From DUTS01 sp050951605 (GTDB lineage: Bacteria > Bacillota > Peptococcia > DRI-13 > DTU073): a DNA stretch of 64,000 nt. Positions 8,451 through 16,633 of this stretch are shown here, piece after piece. The notes beneath the pieces are model-generated. The model made no database searches and was not told where the DNA came from. It was given only the letters and a program-made list of their open reading frames with translations. The stretch's first letter is position 1. Every line of letters starts with the position of its first letter. The position numbers and the translations under genes were made by a program. The stretch spans positions 62,001-126,000 of the forward strand of contig JBMNJJ010000009.1 in assembly GCA_050951605.1 (NCBI GenBank). Reading direction: 5' to 3'.

Positions 8451-9191
8451 TTATTCTTCGATAATCTTTCCTGTGGTGCTGATAGTAACAATTTGCCAAG
8501 GAATCATTTTCCCGCTAGTCAGTAAAGCTTTTTGGACTGCTTTGACTAATCCACCACAGCAGGGTACTTCCATTCTGAGAATAGTGATACTTTTAATTTC
8601 ATGAACGTTTAGTATGGCAGTGAGTTTTTCGCTATAATCAGTATTATCAAGCTTCGGACAGCCAATGAGTGTGATTTTATTACGCATGAAATCTTGATGA
8701 AGGTTAGTATAAGCATAGGCGGTACAGTCAGCGGCTATCAGCAAGTGAGCATTATTCAAGTAAGGAGCATTAATTGGTACAAGTTTAATCTGGCAAGGCC
8801 ATTGCTGAAGCTGAGACTCGTTTTGCAATTCAATTGAGGGAGTAATGTTTGTAGGAGCATTCTCTCTTTTTAAGATTTTGGTCTGCGTGCCCGGACAGCC
8901 ACAAGGCAATTTTTCTTCTTTGTCGTGAGCAGTTGATTCTTTTAATGTTTTCTTGGCGACATGTGCTTTGACAGCTTCTTCATCATAAGGTGCTGCTTCA
9001 CGTTCCTCAATGGTAATAGCTCCGGTAGGACATTCTGGGAGACAGTCGCCTAACCCGTCACAGTATGCTTCAGAGACTAGTTTAGCTTTACCGTCGATGA
9101 GTTGGAGAGCACCTTCGTGGCAAGCTTCTACACATAGGCCACAACCATTACATTTTTTCTCGTCAATTGTTATAATCTTTCTTTTCATCAT
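8451..9191 (-). CDS. Double [4Fe-4S] ferredoxin-domain protein with extra cysteine region
   Basis: 246 residues. The N-terminal ferredoxin domain has CNGCGLCVEACHEG (first cluster) and CDGLGDCLPECPTG (second, with an extended spacing). A linker with PCGCPG follows, and then a domain with LIAADCTAYAY, LIGCPKLDN and VPCCGGL that resembles cysteine-rich domains of Fe-S proteins. A redox or metal-sensing role in the cytosol is likely, but the partner is unknown. Its promoter carries the Crp/Fnr-type operator at 9310-9325, shared with the membrane ferredoxin gene at 9747. A strong AAGGAGGAGG lies before the ATG. Confidence 0.75.
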   Translation of the reverse strand: MMKRKIITIDEKKCNGCGLCVEACHEGALQLIDGKAKLVSEAYCDGLGDCLPECPTGAITIEEREAAPYDEEAVKAHVAKKTLKESTAHDKEEKLPCGCPGTQTKILKRENAPTNITPSIELQNESQLQQWPCQIKLVPINAPYLNNAHLLIAADCTAYAYTNLHQDFMRNKITLIGCPKLDNTDYSEKLTAILNVHEIKSITILRMEVPCCGGLVKAVQKALLTSGKMIPWQIVTISTTGKIIEE

Positions 9192-9275
9192 CTTGAACCT
9201 CCTCCTTGTAAATTTATTTTTAATTCTGCAGCCCTTAAATTAAAAGGTGTGCAGCAGTCTTTTTTCTTGTCTTTG

Positions 9276-9325
9276 TACATTGAGTATATTAGAATAAATC
9301 TAGTAAGTCGGTAGCCGTAGTTACC
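9276..9325 (-). promoter_or_regulatory. Leftward promoter with Crp/Fnr-type operator at -41.5
   Basis: The near-palindrome GGTAGC-CGTA-GTTACC spans 9310-9325, centre 9317.5. On the minus strand a -10 box TATACT lies at 9288-9283, placing the start near 9276 and the operator centre at exactly -41.5, the position of class II activator sites. No good -35 box is present, as expected for an activated promoter. The same geometry recurs at 10386-10435. A weaker rightward TTGTCT-N17-TAGAAT may serve arsC. Confidence 0.6.
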
Positions 9326-9361
9326 AAGGGGGATTATTTTTAATAAAAGGGGAATTTAAAA

Positions 9362-9760
9362 ATGAGATGCAAAGTTGCTTTTGTTTGCACGGGTAATGCT
9401 TGTCGCAGTCAAATTGCGGAAGGATGGACCAAAGAGTTGGGGAGAGATATTTGGGAGGTTTATAGTGCAGGTACTCATCCTACAAGAGAAGTTAACCCTA
9501 AAGCCGTAGCAGTGATGAAAGAAGTGGGCGTAGATATTAGCGGTCAGTATTCGAAAACTTTAGAAGATATTCCTTCTGAACTTGATATCTTAATCACAAT
9601 GGGTTGTGGGGTTAATTGTCCTTTTGTTCCTAATCGGCACCAAGAAGATTGGGGAATTGCCGACCCTGTCGGGAAGCCGCTAGAAGAATTTCGGAAAGTA
9701 AGAGACGAAATAAAGCGAAAAGTTCTGGAATTAAGAAATAAATATCTTAAAAATGAATAG
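9362..9760 (+). CDS. arsC: Low-molecular-weight phosphatase-like arsenate reductase
   Basis: 132 residues, the normal size of the thioredoxin-type ArsC family, which reduces arsenate to arsenite. The P-loop CTGNACRS (Cys9 to Ser16) and the redox pair Cys82/Cys86 in MGCGVNC fit ArsC more than a tyrosine phosphatase. AAAAGGGGAATTTAAAA precedes the ATG. No arsR or efflux gene is adjacent. It lies head-to-head with the ferredoxin gene at 8451 and overlaps the end of the convergent membrane ferredoxin by 14 bases, so control by the local Crp/Fnr regulator is possible. Confidence 0.85.
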   Translation: MRCKVAFVCTGNACRSQIAEGWTKELGRDIWEVYSAGTHPTREVNPKAVAVMKEVGVDISGQYSKTLEDIPSELDILITMGCGVNCPFVPNRHQEDWGIADPVGKPLEEFRKVRDEIKRKVLELRNKYLKNE

Positions 9761-10355
9761 CGTCTTTAGGGCAATGTTGGCTACAGTTAAGACATTGTAG
9801 GCATAATTCTTTGTCAATCTGAAAAGTAGGTTCTTTTTTAATGGCTTCTCCGGGACAGATTTGGGCACACAAGCCACATTGGAGACAGTTAGGAGAATCA
9901 ATTTTAAGGTAGTGCCGTGGCTTTCTGCTGATTAGGGTGAGGATAGTACCAAAGGGGCAAAGATAGCGATGCCAGAGAGTTTCTGAAAAAAAGAGAGTTA
10001 GAATTGCCCCACTTATAAACAAAAGGGGTAGAAGAGGTAGTTGTTTACCACTAATTTTAATGAAAAGAAATGCTACGATAAATATTGCTAAGATTAGACA
10101 GCGGGTTAGTGGCTTTTTAATAAAAGCAGGGATGGAAAGATTTTTGCTCCCTATTATTTTCTTTGTTTTGGTGATGACTTGCATCATTGTATTAATAGGG
10201 CAAATCCAGCCACAGTAAAAACGGCCAAGAAAAAGAGCGAGAAAGGCATTTCCTAGAAAGATAACCATCCATATTTGAATTTTCCCCGTAAAGAATAGGA
10301 AAAGAAAGAAGAAGAAAAAGATAGCTTGAACTATTTTTCGCCACGCAGTATTCAT
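9747..10355 (-). CDS. Membrane-bound [4Fe-4S] protein of NapH/NosR-C type
   Basis: 202 residues. There are about four to five membrane helices, with the conserved cluster FYCGWICPINT near residue 48 and RYLCPFGT after the last helices, then a C-terminal ferredoxin domain with CLQCGLCAQICPGEA and CLQCLNCSQHCPKDA. This plan is that of NapH/RnfB-like membrane electron carriers. It probably passes electrons between the quinone or ferredoxin pool and an unknown partner. It is read leftward from the activator-type promoter at 10386-10435. Confidence 0.75.
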   Translation of the reverse strand: MNTAWRKIVQAIFFFFFLFLFFTGKIQIWMVIFLGNAFLALFLGRFYCGWICPINTMMQVITKTKKIIGSKNLSIPAFIKKPLTRCLILAIFIVAFLFIKISGKQLPLLPLLFISGAILTLFFSETLWHRYLCPFGTILTLISRKPRHYLKIDSPNCLQCGLCAQICPGEAIKKEPTFQIDKELCLQCLNCSQHCPKDAIHF

Positions 10356-10385
10356 GTTCTACCTCCTGTACTTTTCTTGTTTTGG

Positions 10386-10435
10386 TATGTTAAGTATAAT
10401 AGAGTGAATTCAACAAGTCGGTAGCTGGGGTTACC
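10386..10435 (-). promoter_or_regulatory. Second leftward promoter with Crp/Fnr-type operator at -41.5
   Basis: GGTAGC-TGGG-GTTACC spans 10420-10435, centre 10427.5. The minus-strand -10 TATACT is at 10398-10393, start near 10386, operator centre -41.5. Flanks match the first site closely (AAGTC before, AAGGG after). It lies between the membrane ferredoxin gene and the divergent Crp/Fnr gene, so autoregulation is also possible. A rightward -10 TATAAT overlaps at 10395-10400. Confidence 0.62.
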
Positions 10436-10501
10436 AAGGGAAAAGACTTTTGGCAGAATAAGTAAATATAATAATAAATTTTGGGGAAAGGAAGTTATTT
10501 C

Positions 10502-11198
10502 ATGGCTCAACAGTGGCTAAAAACTCTAGAGAAATGTCCTCTTTTTCAAAAAATAACTGTGGAAGAATTATCTTGCGTTTTAGATTGCCTTCAACCTAAA
10601 ATAAAAAGTTATAAAAAAAGAGACATTTGTATAACTCTAGAAGGGAAGGAGTTTTCCGGAGTAGGTGTAGTTTTAAGCGGAGAAGTTGCCGTTACTAAGG
10701 AGAACGCCGAAGGTAATCGGGTGATGATGACTAAATTAGGCGCCGGTGGGCTGTTTGGGGAAATTGCTGGCTTTTTCCGGAAAGCGTATTTGGCCGGCTA
10801 CGGTAGTTACGCTAGGCTCTTGTCAGGTAATGTTTATCCCGATTAATAAGATTGTTGATAGTTGTACCAACCGTTGTCCTAGTCATAGGCAATTGATTCT
10901 CAATCTGTTGCAGATTGTTTCTAATAGGGCTTTGCTGTTGAATCGAAAAGTGGACTATTTAACAATTAAGAGTATGCGCGGGAAAATTAGTACTTTTTTA
11001 TTAGAAAAATATAAAAAAGCCGGGCAAAAGAAATTTAAATTATCTTTAACCCGGCAAGAGTTAGCTGATTTTTTGAATGTATCGCGTCCCTCTCTTTCGC
11101 GGGAGATGTGTCGGATGCGCGATGAAGGGATAATTGAATTTAAGCGAGAATTAATAGAAATAAAAGACCTTGCAGTTTTAAAAAGAGCGACAGATTAA
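10502..11198 (+). CDS. Crp/Fnr-family transcriptional regulator (frameshifted near 10774)
   Basis: About 232 residues if one T is removed from the T run at 10772-10776. The first part (to about residue 90) is a cyclic-nucleotide-binding-like beta barrel ending LGAGGLFGEIAGF. It continues in the next frame with GKRIWPATVVTLGSCQVMFIP, the dimer helix and a winged helix-turn-helix LTRQELADFLNVSRPSLSRE. Cysteines at 12, 25, 29 and 43 could hold a cluster but do not match the FNR pattern exactly. ATG 10502 follows GGGGAAAGGAAG. It likely binds the two GGTARC-N4-GTTACC sites next to it. The geometry is like an HcpR-type regulator, which I infer. Confidence 0.78.
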
Positions 11199-11220
11199 AA
11201 TTATTATTAGGTTTTATGTG

Positions 11221-11253
11221 AAAAAGACAAGGAATCCAACTCCTTGTCTTTTA
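11221..11253. terminator. Bidirectional terminator between crp and the hyd operon
   Basis: AAAAAGACAAGGA (11221-11233) pairs with TCCTTGTCTTTT (11241-11252), with A and T runs on both sides, so it can end both converging units. Confidence 0.85.
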
Positions 11254-11272
11254 TAATAGGTAAAACAATCAC

Positions 11273-11530
11273 CTATTTCCCTTGATTTTTCTTTGCCAGA
11301 ACTGTTTTTGCTGTTACGCCGGTGAGATTACCTAGTTTACCCGAGAGAGCGCCAATTTCGTCGGTTGTGCCATCAACAATAATCGAGATGACATTGATGT
11401 GCTTTTCTTTGTAGGGAATCCCCATCCTGCCGATAATGATGGAAGCATAGTCACTTAAAATGGAGTTGGCTTTAGGTACGCTTTCTCGATCTTCAATAAT
11501 AATTGCTAGTATGCCAATTCTTTTTTCCAT
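11273..11530 (-). CDS. TM1266-type iron-only hydrogenase system regulator
   Basis: 85 residues with a ferredoxin-fold ACT-like pattern: RIGILAIIIEDRESVPKAN at the N-terminus, a middle GRMGIPYKEKHINVISIIVDG and a C-terminal GKLGNLTGVTAKT. This small family is found next to hydE/hydG genes and is thought to be regulatory. It is the third gene of the leftward hydE-hydG operon and lies 17 bases after hydG. Confidence 0.82.
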   Translation of the reverse strand: MEKRIGILAIIIEDRESVPKANSILSDYASIIIGRMGIPYKEKHINVISIIVDGTTDEIGALSGKLGNLTGVTAKTVLAKKNQGK

Positions 11531-11547
11531 TTATCTTCTCTCCTTTT

Positions 11548-12972
11548 TTAAAAGTAAAAGTCTCTTTCGCCGTTCTCCAGTCTCTGGAGATATTTTTTTG
11601 TCTCTTCTCGGGTAGCTTCTTTAGGTATGCTTTGCAGAGCTTGGGCGATTGTTTGGGCGCCGATTTCTTTGAGTTCATCGTCTGCATAGTCGAGAAGGAA
11701 TTCTTTAAAGGTTAGGATGGCATTGGGGAGGCAAACATTATGAATCTCTCCGGCTTTAGCTAGGGGCATAAATCTTTCGCCTGTGCGACCTTGACGGTAG
11801 CAGGCCGTACAGTAACTAGGAATATAGCCTGAATTACAAAGCCCTTTTAATATTTCCATAGGTGAACGATGGTCTCCTACTTCAAATTGGGGGGTGTCTT
11901 GGGGAGTGTCACTTTCGTATTCTTCTTTGTAACCGCCTACACCTGTGCAAGAACCAGCACTAACTTGAGAAATTCCCAGGGCAATTATTTCATCCCTAAA
12001 TTGTGATTCTTCCCTTGTGGAAATGATCATTCCGGTGTAGGGAACGGTTAGTCTCAAGATCGCTACAATTTTCTTAAAGTCAGCATCGGTAACAAGATGG
12101 GGGAAAGTTTGTAGATTAATGCTGGAGGCGGCTCTTAATCTGGGTACGGAAATGGTGTGTGGACCTACTCCATAAACACTATCTAGGTGTTCGGCATGCA
12201 TAATCATGGCAATGGTATCGTATTTATGGTCATAAAGTCCATAAAGAACACCAATACCGACATCATCAATCCCGGCTTGTAGAGCTCTGTCCATGGCGGT
12301 AGTATGCCATTCGTAGTTGTGTTTAGGACCTTGAGGATGAAGTCTTTCATAAGTGGGTTGATGATATGTTTCTTGAAAAAGAACATAAGTCCCTATTTCC
12401 GCTGCTTTTAGTTTACGATAATTTTCTACAGTAGTAGCGGCAATATTAACGTTGATTCTGCGAATAGAGCCATTATCAAATTTTAAGGAATAGATTGTTT
12501 TGATACATTCGATGATGTAGTCGAGAGGACAATTAAGGTCATCTTCACCTGCTTCGAGAGCCAACCTTTTATGACCTAGGGATTCGAGGATACGTACTTC
12601 ATCTTTTAATTCTTCCATTGTTAATTTTTTTCTGACAAGGTTTTTATTACTGCGATGATAACCACAATAAGCACAATTGTTAACACAGTAGTTACTTACA
12701 TAGAGAGGAGCAAAAAGGACGATCCGCTTGCCATAGATTTTTTCTTTAATATATTTTGCTGTTTTAAACATTTCTTGCAGTATTTCTTTATCGGTAATGT
12801 GAAGAAGTACAGCTGCTTCTCTGTGAGTGAGTCCTTTCGCTTTTTTGGCCTTAGCTAATAGTTCTTGCACATATGTTTTATCTTGTGCCTTTTCTTTACC
12901 AAATTCGAGAGATGCTAGGATTTCCGCATCATTAATAAATTCCGCAGCTTTGTAATTTTTAAATTCTTTCAT
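11548..12972 (-). CDS. hydG: [FeFe]-hydrogenase H-cluster maturase HydG
   Basis: Radical SAM enzyme that splits tyrosine to give the CO and CN ligands of the H-cluster. 474 residues, the usual length. The SAM cluster motif CVNNCAYCGYH has Cys96, Cys100 and Cys103. The C-terminal second cluster motif CTACYRQGRTG is intact. It follows hydE by 24 bases. HydF and the hydrogenase itself are not in this window. The gene is expressed from the hydE leader region. Confidence 0.95.
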   Translation of the reverse strand: MKEFKNYKAAEFINDAEILASLEFGKEKAQDKTYVQELLAKAKKAKGLTHREAAVLLHITDKEILQEMFKTAKYIKEKIYGKRIVLFAPLYVSNYCVNNCAYCGYHRSNKNLVRKKLTMEELKDEVRILESLGHKRLALEAGEDDLNCPLDYIIECIKTIYSLKFDNGSIRRINVNIAATTVENYRKLKAAEIGTYVLFQETYHQPTYERLHPQGPKHNYEWHTTAMDRALQAGIDDVGIGVLYGLYDHKYDTIAMIMHAEHLDSVYGVGPHTISVPRLRAASSINLQTFPHLVTDADFKKIVAILRLTVPYTGMIISTREESQFRDEIIALGISQVSAGSCTGVGGYKEEYESDTPQDTPQFEVGDHRSPMEILKGLCNSGYIPSYCTACYRQGRTGERFMPLAKAGEIHNVCLPNAILTFKEFLLDYADDELKEIGAQTIAQALQSIPKEATREETKKYLQRLENGERDFYF

Positions 12973-12996
12973 AGTTAATTAGCCTCCTCATATTTT

Positions 12997-14037
12997 TTAA
13001 TAATCTATTATAATGGCGTCGCCTTTAGAGGTAGAGACGGTTCGGCCAAAACTACTGATATATTCTTCTACTGCCCTTCTTTCTTGGACCAGGGTTTTTT
13101 CCTGGTCAAAAGATTGAGGATAGATTTCGTAAAGCTGGCGATAAGAAAGGGGTTCTACCTTCCTCATAATCACATTGGCTCCGGCACAAAAAGCATTAGT
13201 CTTTGTAGCTACTTCAAGGGCTGTTGTTGTGGGCAGATGTGTTCTTTTGAGTATGATTCTGGCAAGAGCCACGGCTTTTAAGGTTAAAAGACTGCAGTCG
13301 GTAGTTGTAGTGTTCTTGCCAAGTGGTGTATCAGGATGGGGAATAAAGGGGCCAATGCCAGCCATTTCCACATCCAGTTCTTTTAAAAGCAAGAGGTCTT
13401 GAGCGATTGTTTCCAGAGATTGTCCCGGAAGTCTAACCATAAAGCCGCTTCCTGTTTGGTAGCCTAAGCTTTTTAGCCATCGCAGACATTCGATTCTTTT
13501 TTCTAAGGAAGAGTTAGGGTGGAGTTTTTGATATAAAACACTATCTGCTGTTTCGTGTTTTAGTAAATATCTGTCGGCTCCATTTTTTTTCCATTGGGCA
13601 TATTCTCGATATTCTCTTTCCCCAATGCTTAGGGTGATGGCGATATCCCCGAGCCCTTTTATTTTTCTAATCAGATAAGAAATACTCTCCTGCGTATAGT
13701 AGGGGTCTTCACCGGATTGTAGAACTATGGTTTTATAGCCGACTTGATAGGCTTCTTGGGCGATAGCGACAATTTCATCCGGTTCTATTCTGTAACGGGG
13801 GAGGGTTTTGTTTTCTCTTCGTAAGCCACAGTAAAGACAGTTACAGCGACAAAAGTTAGAGAATTCAATGATTCCTCTTAAATGAACTTCATTTCCACAA
13901 TACTTTTTCCTGACCTGGTCAGCTTTTTGCCAAAGAGGATCATTGTTTTCTCCGGCTAAAACTTCGACAAGTTGTTCTATACTTGGTTTTGTAGCTGTAG
14001 CAATTTGTTCTATGAGGAATTCGGTTTTAGTGTGCAT
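12997..14037 (-). CDS. hydE: [FeFe]-hydrogenase H-cluster maturase HydE
   Basis: Radical SAM enzyme of H-cluster assembly, 346 residues. The SAM motif CRCNCLYCGLR has Cys63, Cys67 and Cys70. The barrel features ETADSVLYQKLHP and GFMVRLPGQ are typical of HydE/BioB-like proteins. It is the first gene of the leftward operon hydE-hydG-TM1266. The ATG follows GGGAGGAAAAG. The 170-base leader contains a terminator, described separately. Confidence 0.93.
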   Translation of the reverse strand: MHTKTEFLIEQIATATKPSIEQLVEVLAGENNDPLWQKADQVRKKYCGNEVHLRGIIEFSNFCRCNCLYCGLRRENKTLPRYRIEPDEIVAIAQEAYQVGYKTIVLQSGEDPYYTQESISYLIRKIKGLGDIAITLSIGEREYREYAQWKKNGADRYLLKHETADSVLYQKLHPNSSLEKRIECLRWLKSLGYQTGSGFMVRLPGQSLETIAQDLLLLKELDVEMAGIGPFIPHPDTPLGKNTTTTDCSLLTLKAVALARIILKRTHLPTTTALEVATKTNAFCAGANVIMRKVEPLSYRQLYEIYPQSFDQEKTLVQERRAVEEYISSFGRTVSTSKGDAIIIDY

Positions 14038-14068
14038 ACTCGCTTTTCCTCCCTAAATATAGAAATAG

Positions 14069-14205
14069 AAAAAGGCTTCTTCCTTAAAGGAGAAGCCTTG
14101 GCTTTACGTAAGAATCCTGCTAATTATTTCATGGCAGTATCTAGCCCAAACGAAAAGATGACTTCCCCTTTTACGCAGATTTTCTTTCATCCTTGTAATC
14201 AGGTA
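14069..14205 (-). promoter_or_regulatory. hydE leader: probable attenuator or riboswitch
   Basis: Reading the minus strand, the leader has TGCGTAA (14177-14171) able to pair with TTACGTA (14111-14105), enclosing about 60 bases that include AAAGGGGAAG (14171-14162). A terminator hairpin follows, AAGGCTTCT / AGAAGCCTT (14099-14072) with a T run at 14073-14069, all upstream of the hydE ATG at 14037. AAAGGGGAAG is complementary to CTTCTCCTTT in the terminator 5' arm (10 pairs, one wobble). So a mutually exclusive antiterminator is possible. No known riboswitch class was recognised. Confidence 0.6.
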
Positions 14206-14212
14206 TATATAT

Positions 14213-14241
14213 ATTATAAAGAGAAGTTTTTTGTTTGTCTA
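14213..14241 (-). promoter_or_regulatory. Sigma-A-type promoter of the hyd operon
   Basis: On the minus strand TAGACA (14241-14236), 17 bases, TATAAT (14218-14213). The predicted start is near 14205, giving a leader of about 168 bases. Confidence 0.65.
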
Positions 14242-14378
14242 GCTTAATTAATGATATGATATTATTTAATTAGAGTTTTACCATTTTTAGGAGGGATTTG
14301 GAGAGTGATGTGGAAATAATTATAGACAATAGAATAATATAGAATTAAATAATTTGAACCGGAGAAAGGGGTCTTTTT

Positions 14379-14924
14379 ATGAGAACCGGTAAAACTATAT
14401 GGTTGATTGATGCGGCGTATTTATTTAATGCCCAACGTTCCTTAGGCGATTATAATTTTGATTACTTAAAATTAAGGAACAAGTTAGAGAAACGTGGTGA
14501 GATTAGTCGTGTTTATTATTTGAATTCATCGCAAAACCCACCGAATGATGCACAAAATGCTTTTCATTCCTGGTTAAAAACTGCTAGACCTAATGGTCCA
14601 CAATTTTTAGTAAAGTTATATAAACTGAAGGAAAGCGAGAATACTTGTCCTTATTGTCAACAAGATTTTACTTGCCAAGTACAAAAAGGTGTCGATGTGG
14701 GTTTGGCGACATTTATTGTCAAACTTGCTCATCAGAAGAGTTACGATAATTTAATTCTTTCTTCAGGAGATGGAGATTTAGAAGATTCGGTAGCTTATGT
14801 TAAAGAATATTTATATAAAAGAATTGAATTATGTGTATTTAATGGTGGAGTTTCCCCGGATTTACAAGCTTATGCTGATTATATTTACTGGATTAATGAC
14901 TTTGCGCAAGAAGTATCAAAATAG
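14379..14924 (+). CDS. NYN-domain (PIN-like) putative nuclease
   Basis: 181 residues. The pattern TIWLIDAAYLFNAQRSLG at the start, KGVDVGLATFIVKLA in the middle and LILSSGDGDLEDSVAYVKEY near the end gives the acidic residues (Asp10, Asp in KGVDV, Asp in SGDGD) of NYN/LabA-type PIN-like RNases. A CPYCQQDFTC motif in between may bind zinc. Its substrate is unknown. The gene stands alone. The ATG follows GGAGAAAGGGG. Confidence 0.75.
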   Translation: MRTGKTIWLIDAAYLFNAQRSLGDYNFDYLKLRNKLEKRGEISRVYYLNSSQNPPNDAQNAFHSWLKTARPNGPQFLVKLYKLKESENTCPYCQQDFTCQVQKGVDVGLATFIVKLAHQKSYDNLILSSGDGDLEDSVAYVKEYLYKRIELCVFNGGVSPDLQAYADYIYWINDFAQEVSK

Positions 14925-14967
14925 AAATACGTTCTAAAAAGAGAGTGTCAGATAAAATTAGTTTTTG

Positions 14968-14999
14968 AGTTCCTTATTTAAAAAGGGACTTTTCTTTTT
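14968..14999 (+). terminator. Terminator after the NYN gene
   Basis: AGTTCC (14968-14973) pairs with GGGACT (14985-14990), followed by TTTTCTTTTT. Confidence 0.65.
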
Positions 15000-15109
15000 G
15001 TGGTGAGAAGCTTACAAAAAGGGTAGGGGCTTGTCCGGATAAAAGTAATTATGATAAAATACAGGCAAAGATTGTTAAGTACGGAGTTGAAGAAAGGGGA
15101 AGATTTTTG

Positions 15110-16600
15110 GTGAATAATAATTCTGCCAAGGTAGTTATTATTGCTCACACTCCTGAGCCGGAAAAGCTTTGTGCTTCGGCAGCAGGTATATCAACGACTA
15201 AAGGTACGGCCTTGGAAATATATAATAAGAAGCAAGAGCGAGAAAAAGCGCAAAAATTAATTAAAAATGTTTTAAAATTAGGCCATACAACTACGATTGA
15301 GCATGCTTGCTTTACAATTGCTTTTGAGAACGTTTCTGCTTTTGTGGAGCAATTTATGATTGAATTTCGTTTAGCTTCTTTTACGGTAAAGTCGCGGCGT
15401 TATGTTGACTTTAGTCAAATGGGGTATTATCAACCGAAATTTAGATTTAAGACTGAGGTTAGTAAGAAAGATAACCAGTATTTTGTTAATTTATACAATA
15501 CTCATATAAAAAGAATTTTTTCAGAATACGAGTATTTAATACAGAATGGTGTACCTCGTGAAGATGCTCGTTTTCTTTTACCTTATTGTTACCGAAGTAA
15601 TTTTTATTGCACGGTTAATGCACGAGAATTACAGCATATTATTTATGTTGCTCTTTATGGTAGAGGAAGTAAGTATCCGGAAATAAAAGAGATAGGAGCA
15701 TCTTTGCTGGAGCAGGCTAAAAAGATTGCCCCGGGCATTTTCGGTGTTATTTTAGAAGAGGGTAGGGATGATAAAGAAGAAAGACTCCGTGAATTGTTAA
15801 GAGAAGATACTTTTCAGGCAAAAAGCTTAACAAAAAGAGAGTTGAGGCAAGAGCAAAAAAGGGAGGAAAATAGTGGTGCTTTTTGTGAGCTTTTGAGTTA
15901 TACAGATAATCCGGAAAAAGTAGTGGCAAGTACAGTCTTAATTAAGCATACACTTTGTTCTAGTGAAATGGTGCAAAGGATACTTGAGGGGAACAGTGCT
16001 TTTCAGGAGAAGTTACTAAAGATTGCTTGTGAGGATCAGAGAAAACGTGAGTTGGAACAAATTTGTTTTACATTTAGAATTAATAACCTTACTCTAGCAG
16101 GGCTTACTCATCTGGCACGTCATCGTTTGCAATCACTTAATGTTCCTTCTTTTACGGAATTTGGTTTCAGCAAGGGCTATGTTTTGCCTGATTCTATTAG
16201 GCAAAAACCCAATCTTTTGTCTAGATATGTAGAGATGTGGGAAGCACATAAAAAAATATTTTGTGAATTTGCAGAGGCAGGTGTAGTTAAAGAAGACTTA
16301 GTTTATTTATATTTAAGCGGAAATTTGGTAGATGTAGTGACAACAATGAATGGACGAGAACTTTTCCACTTTTTACGTTTACGAACTTGTAGGAGGGCAC
16401 AATGGGAAATACGGGCTATAGCTGTGGAAATGTTGGTTGAGTTAAGGAAGATTTCGTCGGCTCTTTTTAAAAGGTTTGGTCCTAGTTGTTATGTTTTAGG
16501 CAAATGTCCGGAAGGTAAACTTTCTTGTGGTCATAAAGAGGAAGTAGTAAAAAGATTTACCAAAGGTGAGGAATTAGACGTGGAGAAAGGTAAAGAATAA
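15110..16600 (+). CDS. thyX: Tandem-domain FAD-dependent thymidylate synthase (ThyX)
   Basis: About 496 residues, twice the normal ThyX length (about 220-250). Both halves show ThyX features. The first half has HTTTIEHACFTIAFENVSAF and RLASFTVKSRRYVDFS: it keeps the Arg-x7-Ser-x-Arg-Tyr part but lost RHR (it reads EFR). The second half has the full RHRx7S motif at 338-348 (ARHRLQSLNVPS) and the terminal RTCRRAQWEIRAIA. ThyX methylates dUMP with FAD and methylene-tetrahydrofolate, normally as a homotetramer whose sites lie between subunits, so the halves may complement each other. The start is GTG 15110 or TTG 15107 after AAAGGGGAAG. pfkA and nadE follow. Confidence 0.85.
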   Translation: MNNNSAKVVIIAHTPEPEKLCASAAGISTTKGTALEIYNKKQEREKAQKLIKNVLKLGHTTTIEHACFTIAFENVSAFVEQFMIEFRLASFTVKSRRYVDFSQMGYYQPKFRFKTEVSKKDNQYFVNLYNTHIKRIFSEYEYLIQNGVPREDARFLLPYCYRSNFYCTVNARELQHIIYVALYGRGSKYPEIKEIGASLLEQAKKIAPGIFGVILEEGRDDKEERLRELLREDTFQAKSLTKRELRQEQKREENSGAFCELLSYTDNPEKVVASTVLIKHTLCSSEMVQRILEGNSAFQEKLLKIACEDQRKRELEQICFTFRINNLTLAGLTHLARHRLQSLNVPSFTEFGFSKGYVLPDSIRQKPNLLSRYVEMWEAHKKIFCEFAEAGVVKEDLVYLYLSGNLVDVVTTMNGRELFHFLRLRTCRRAQWEIRAIAVEMLVELRKISSALFKRFGPSCYVLGKCPEGKLSCGHKEEVVKRFTKGEELDVEKGKE

Positions 16601-16633
16601 AAATAGATTTTTTATAAATAGAGGAGGTAGAAC

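Noticed and set aside
14041..14241. Cobalamin, SAM-I, THF or lysine riboswitch in the hydE leader
   Set aside because: Conserved core boxes of these classes are not present beyond a vague GGGGAAG/ACTGCC likeness to cobalamin.
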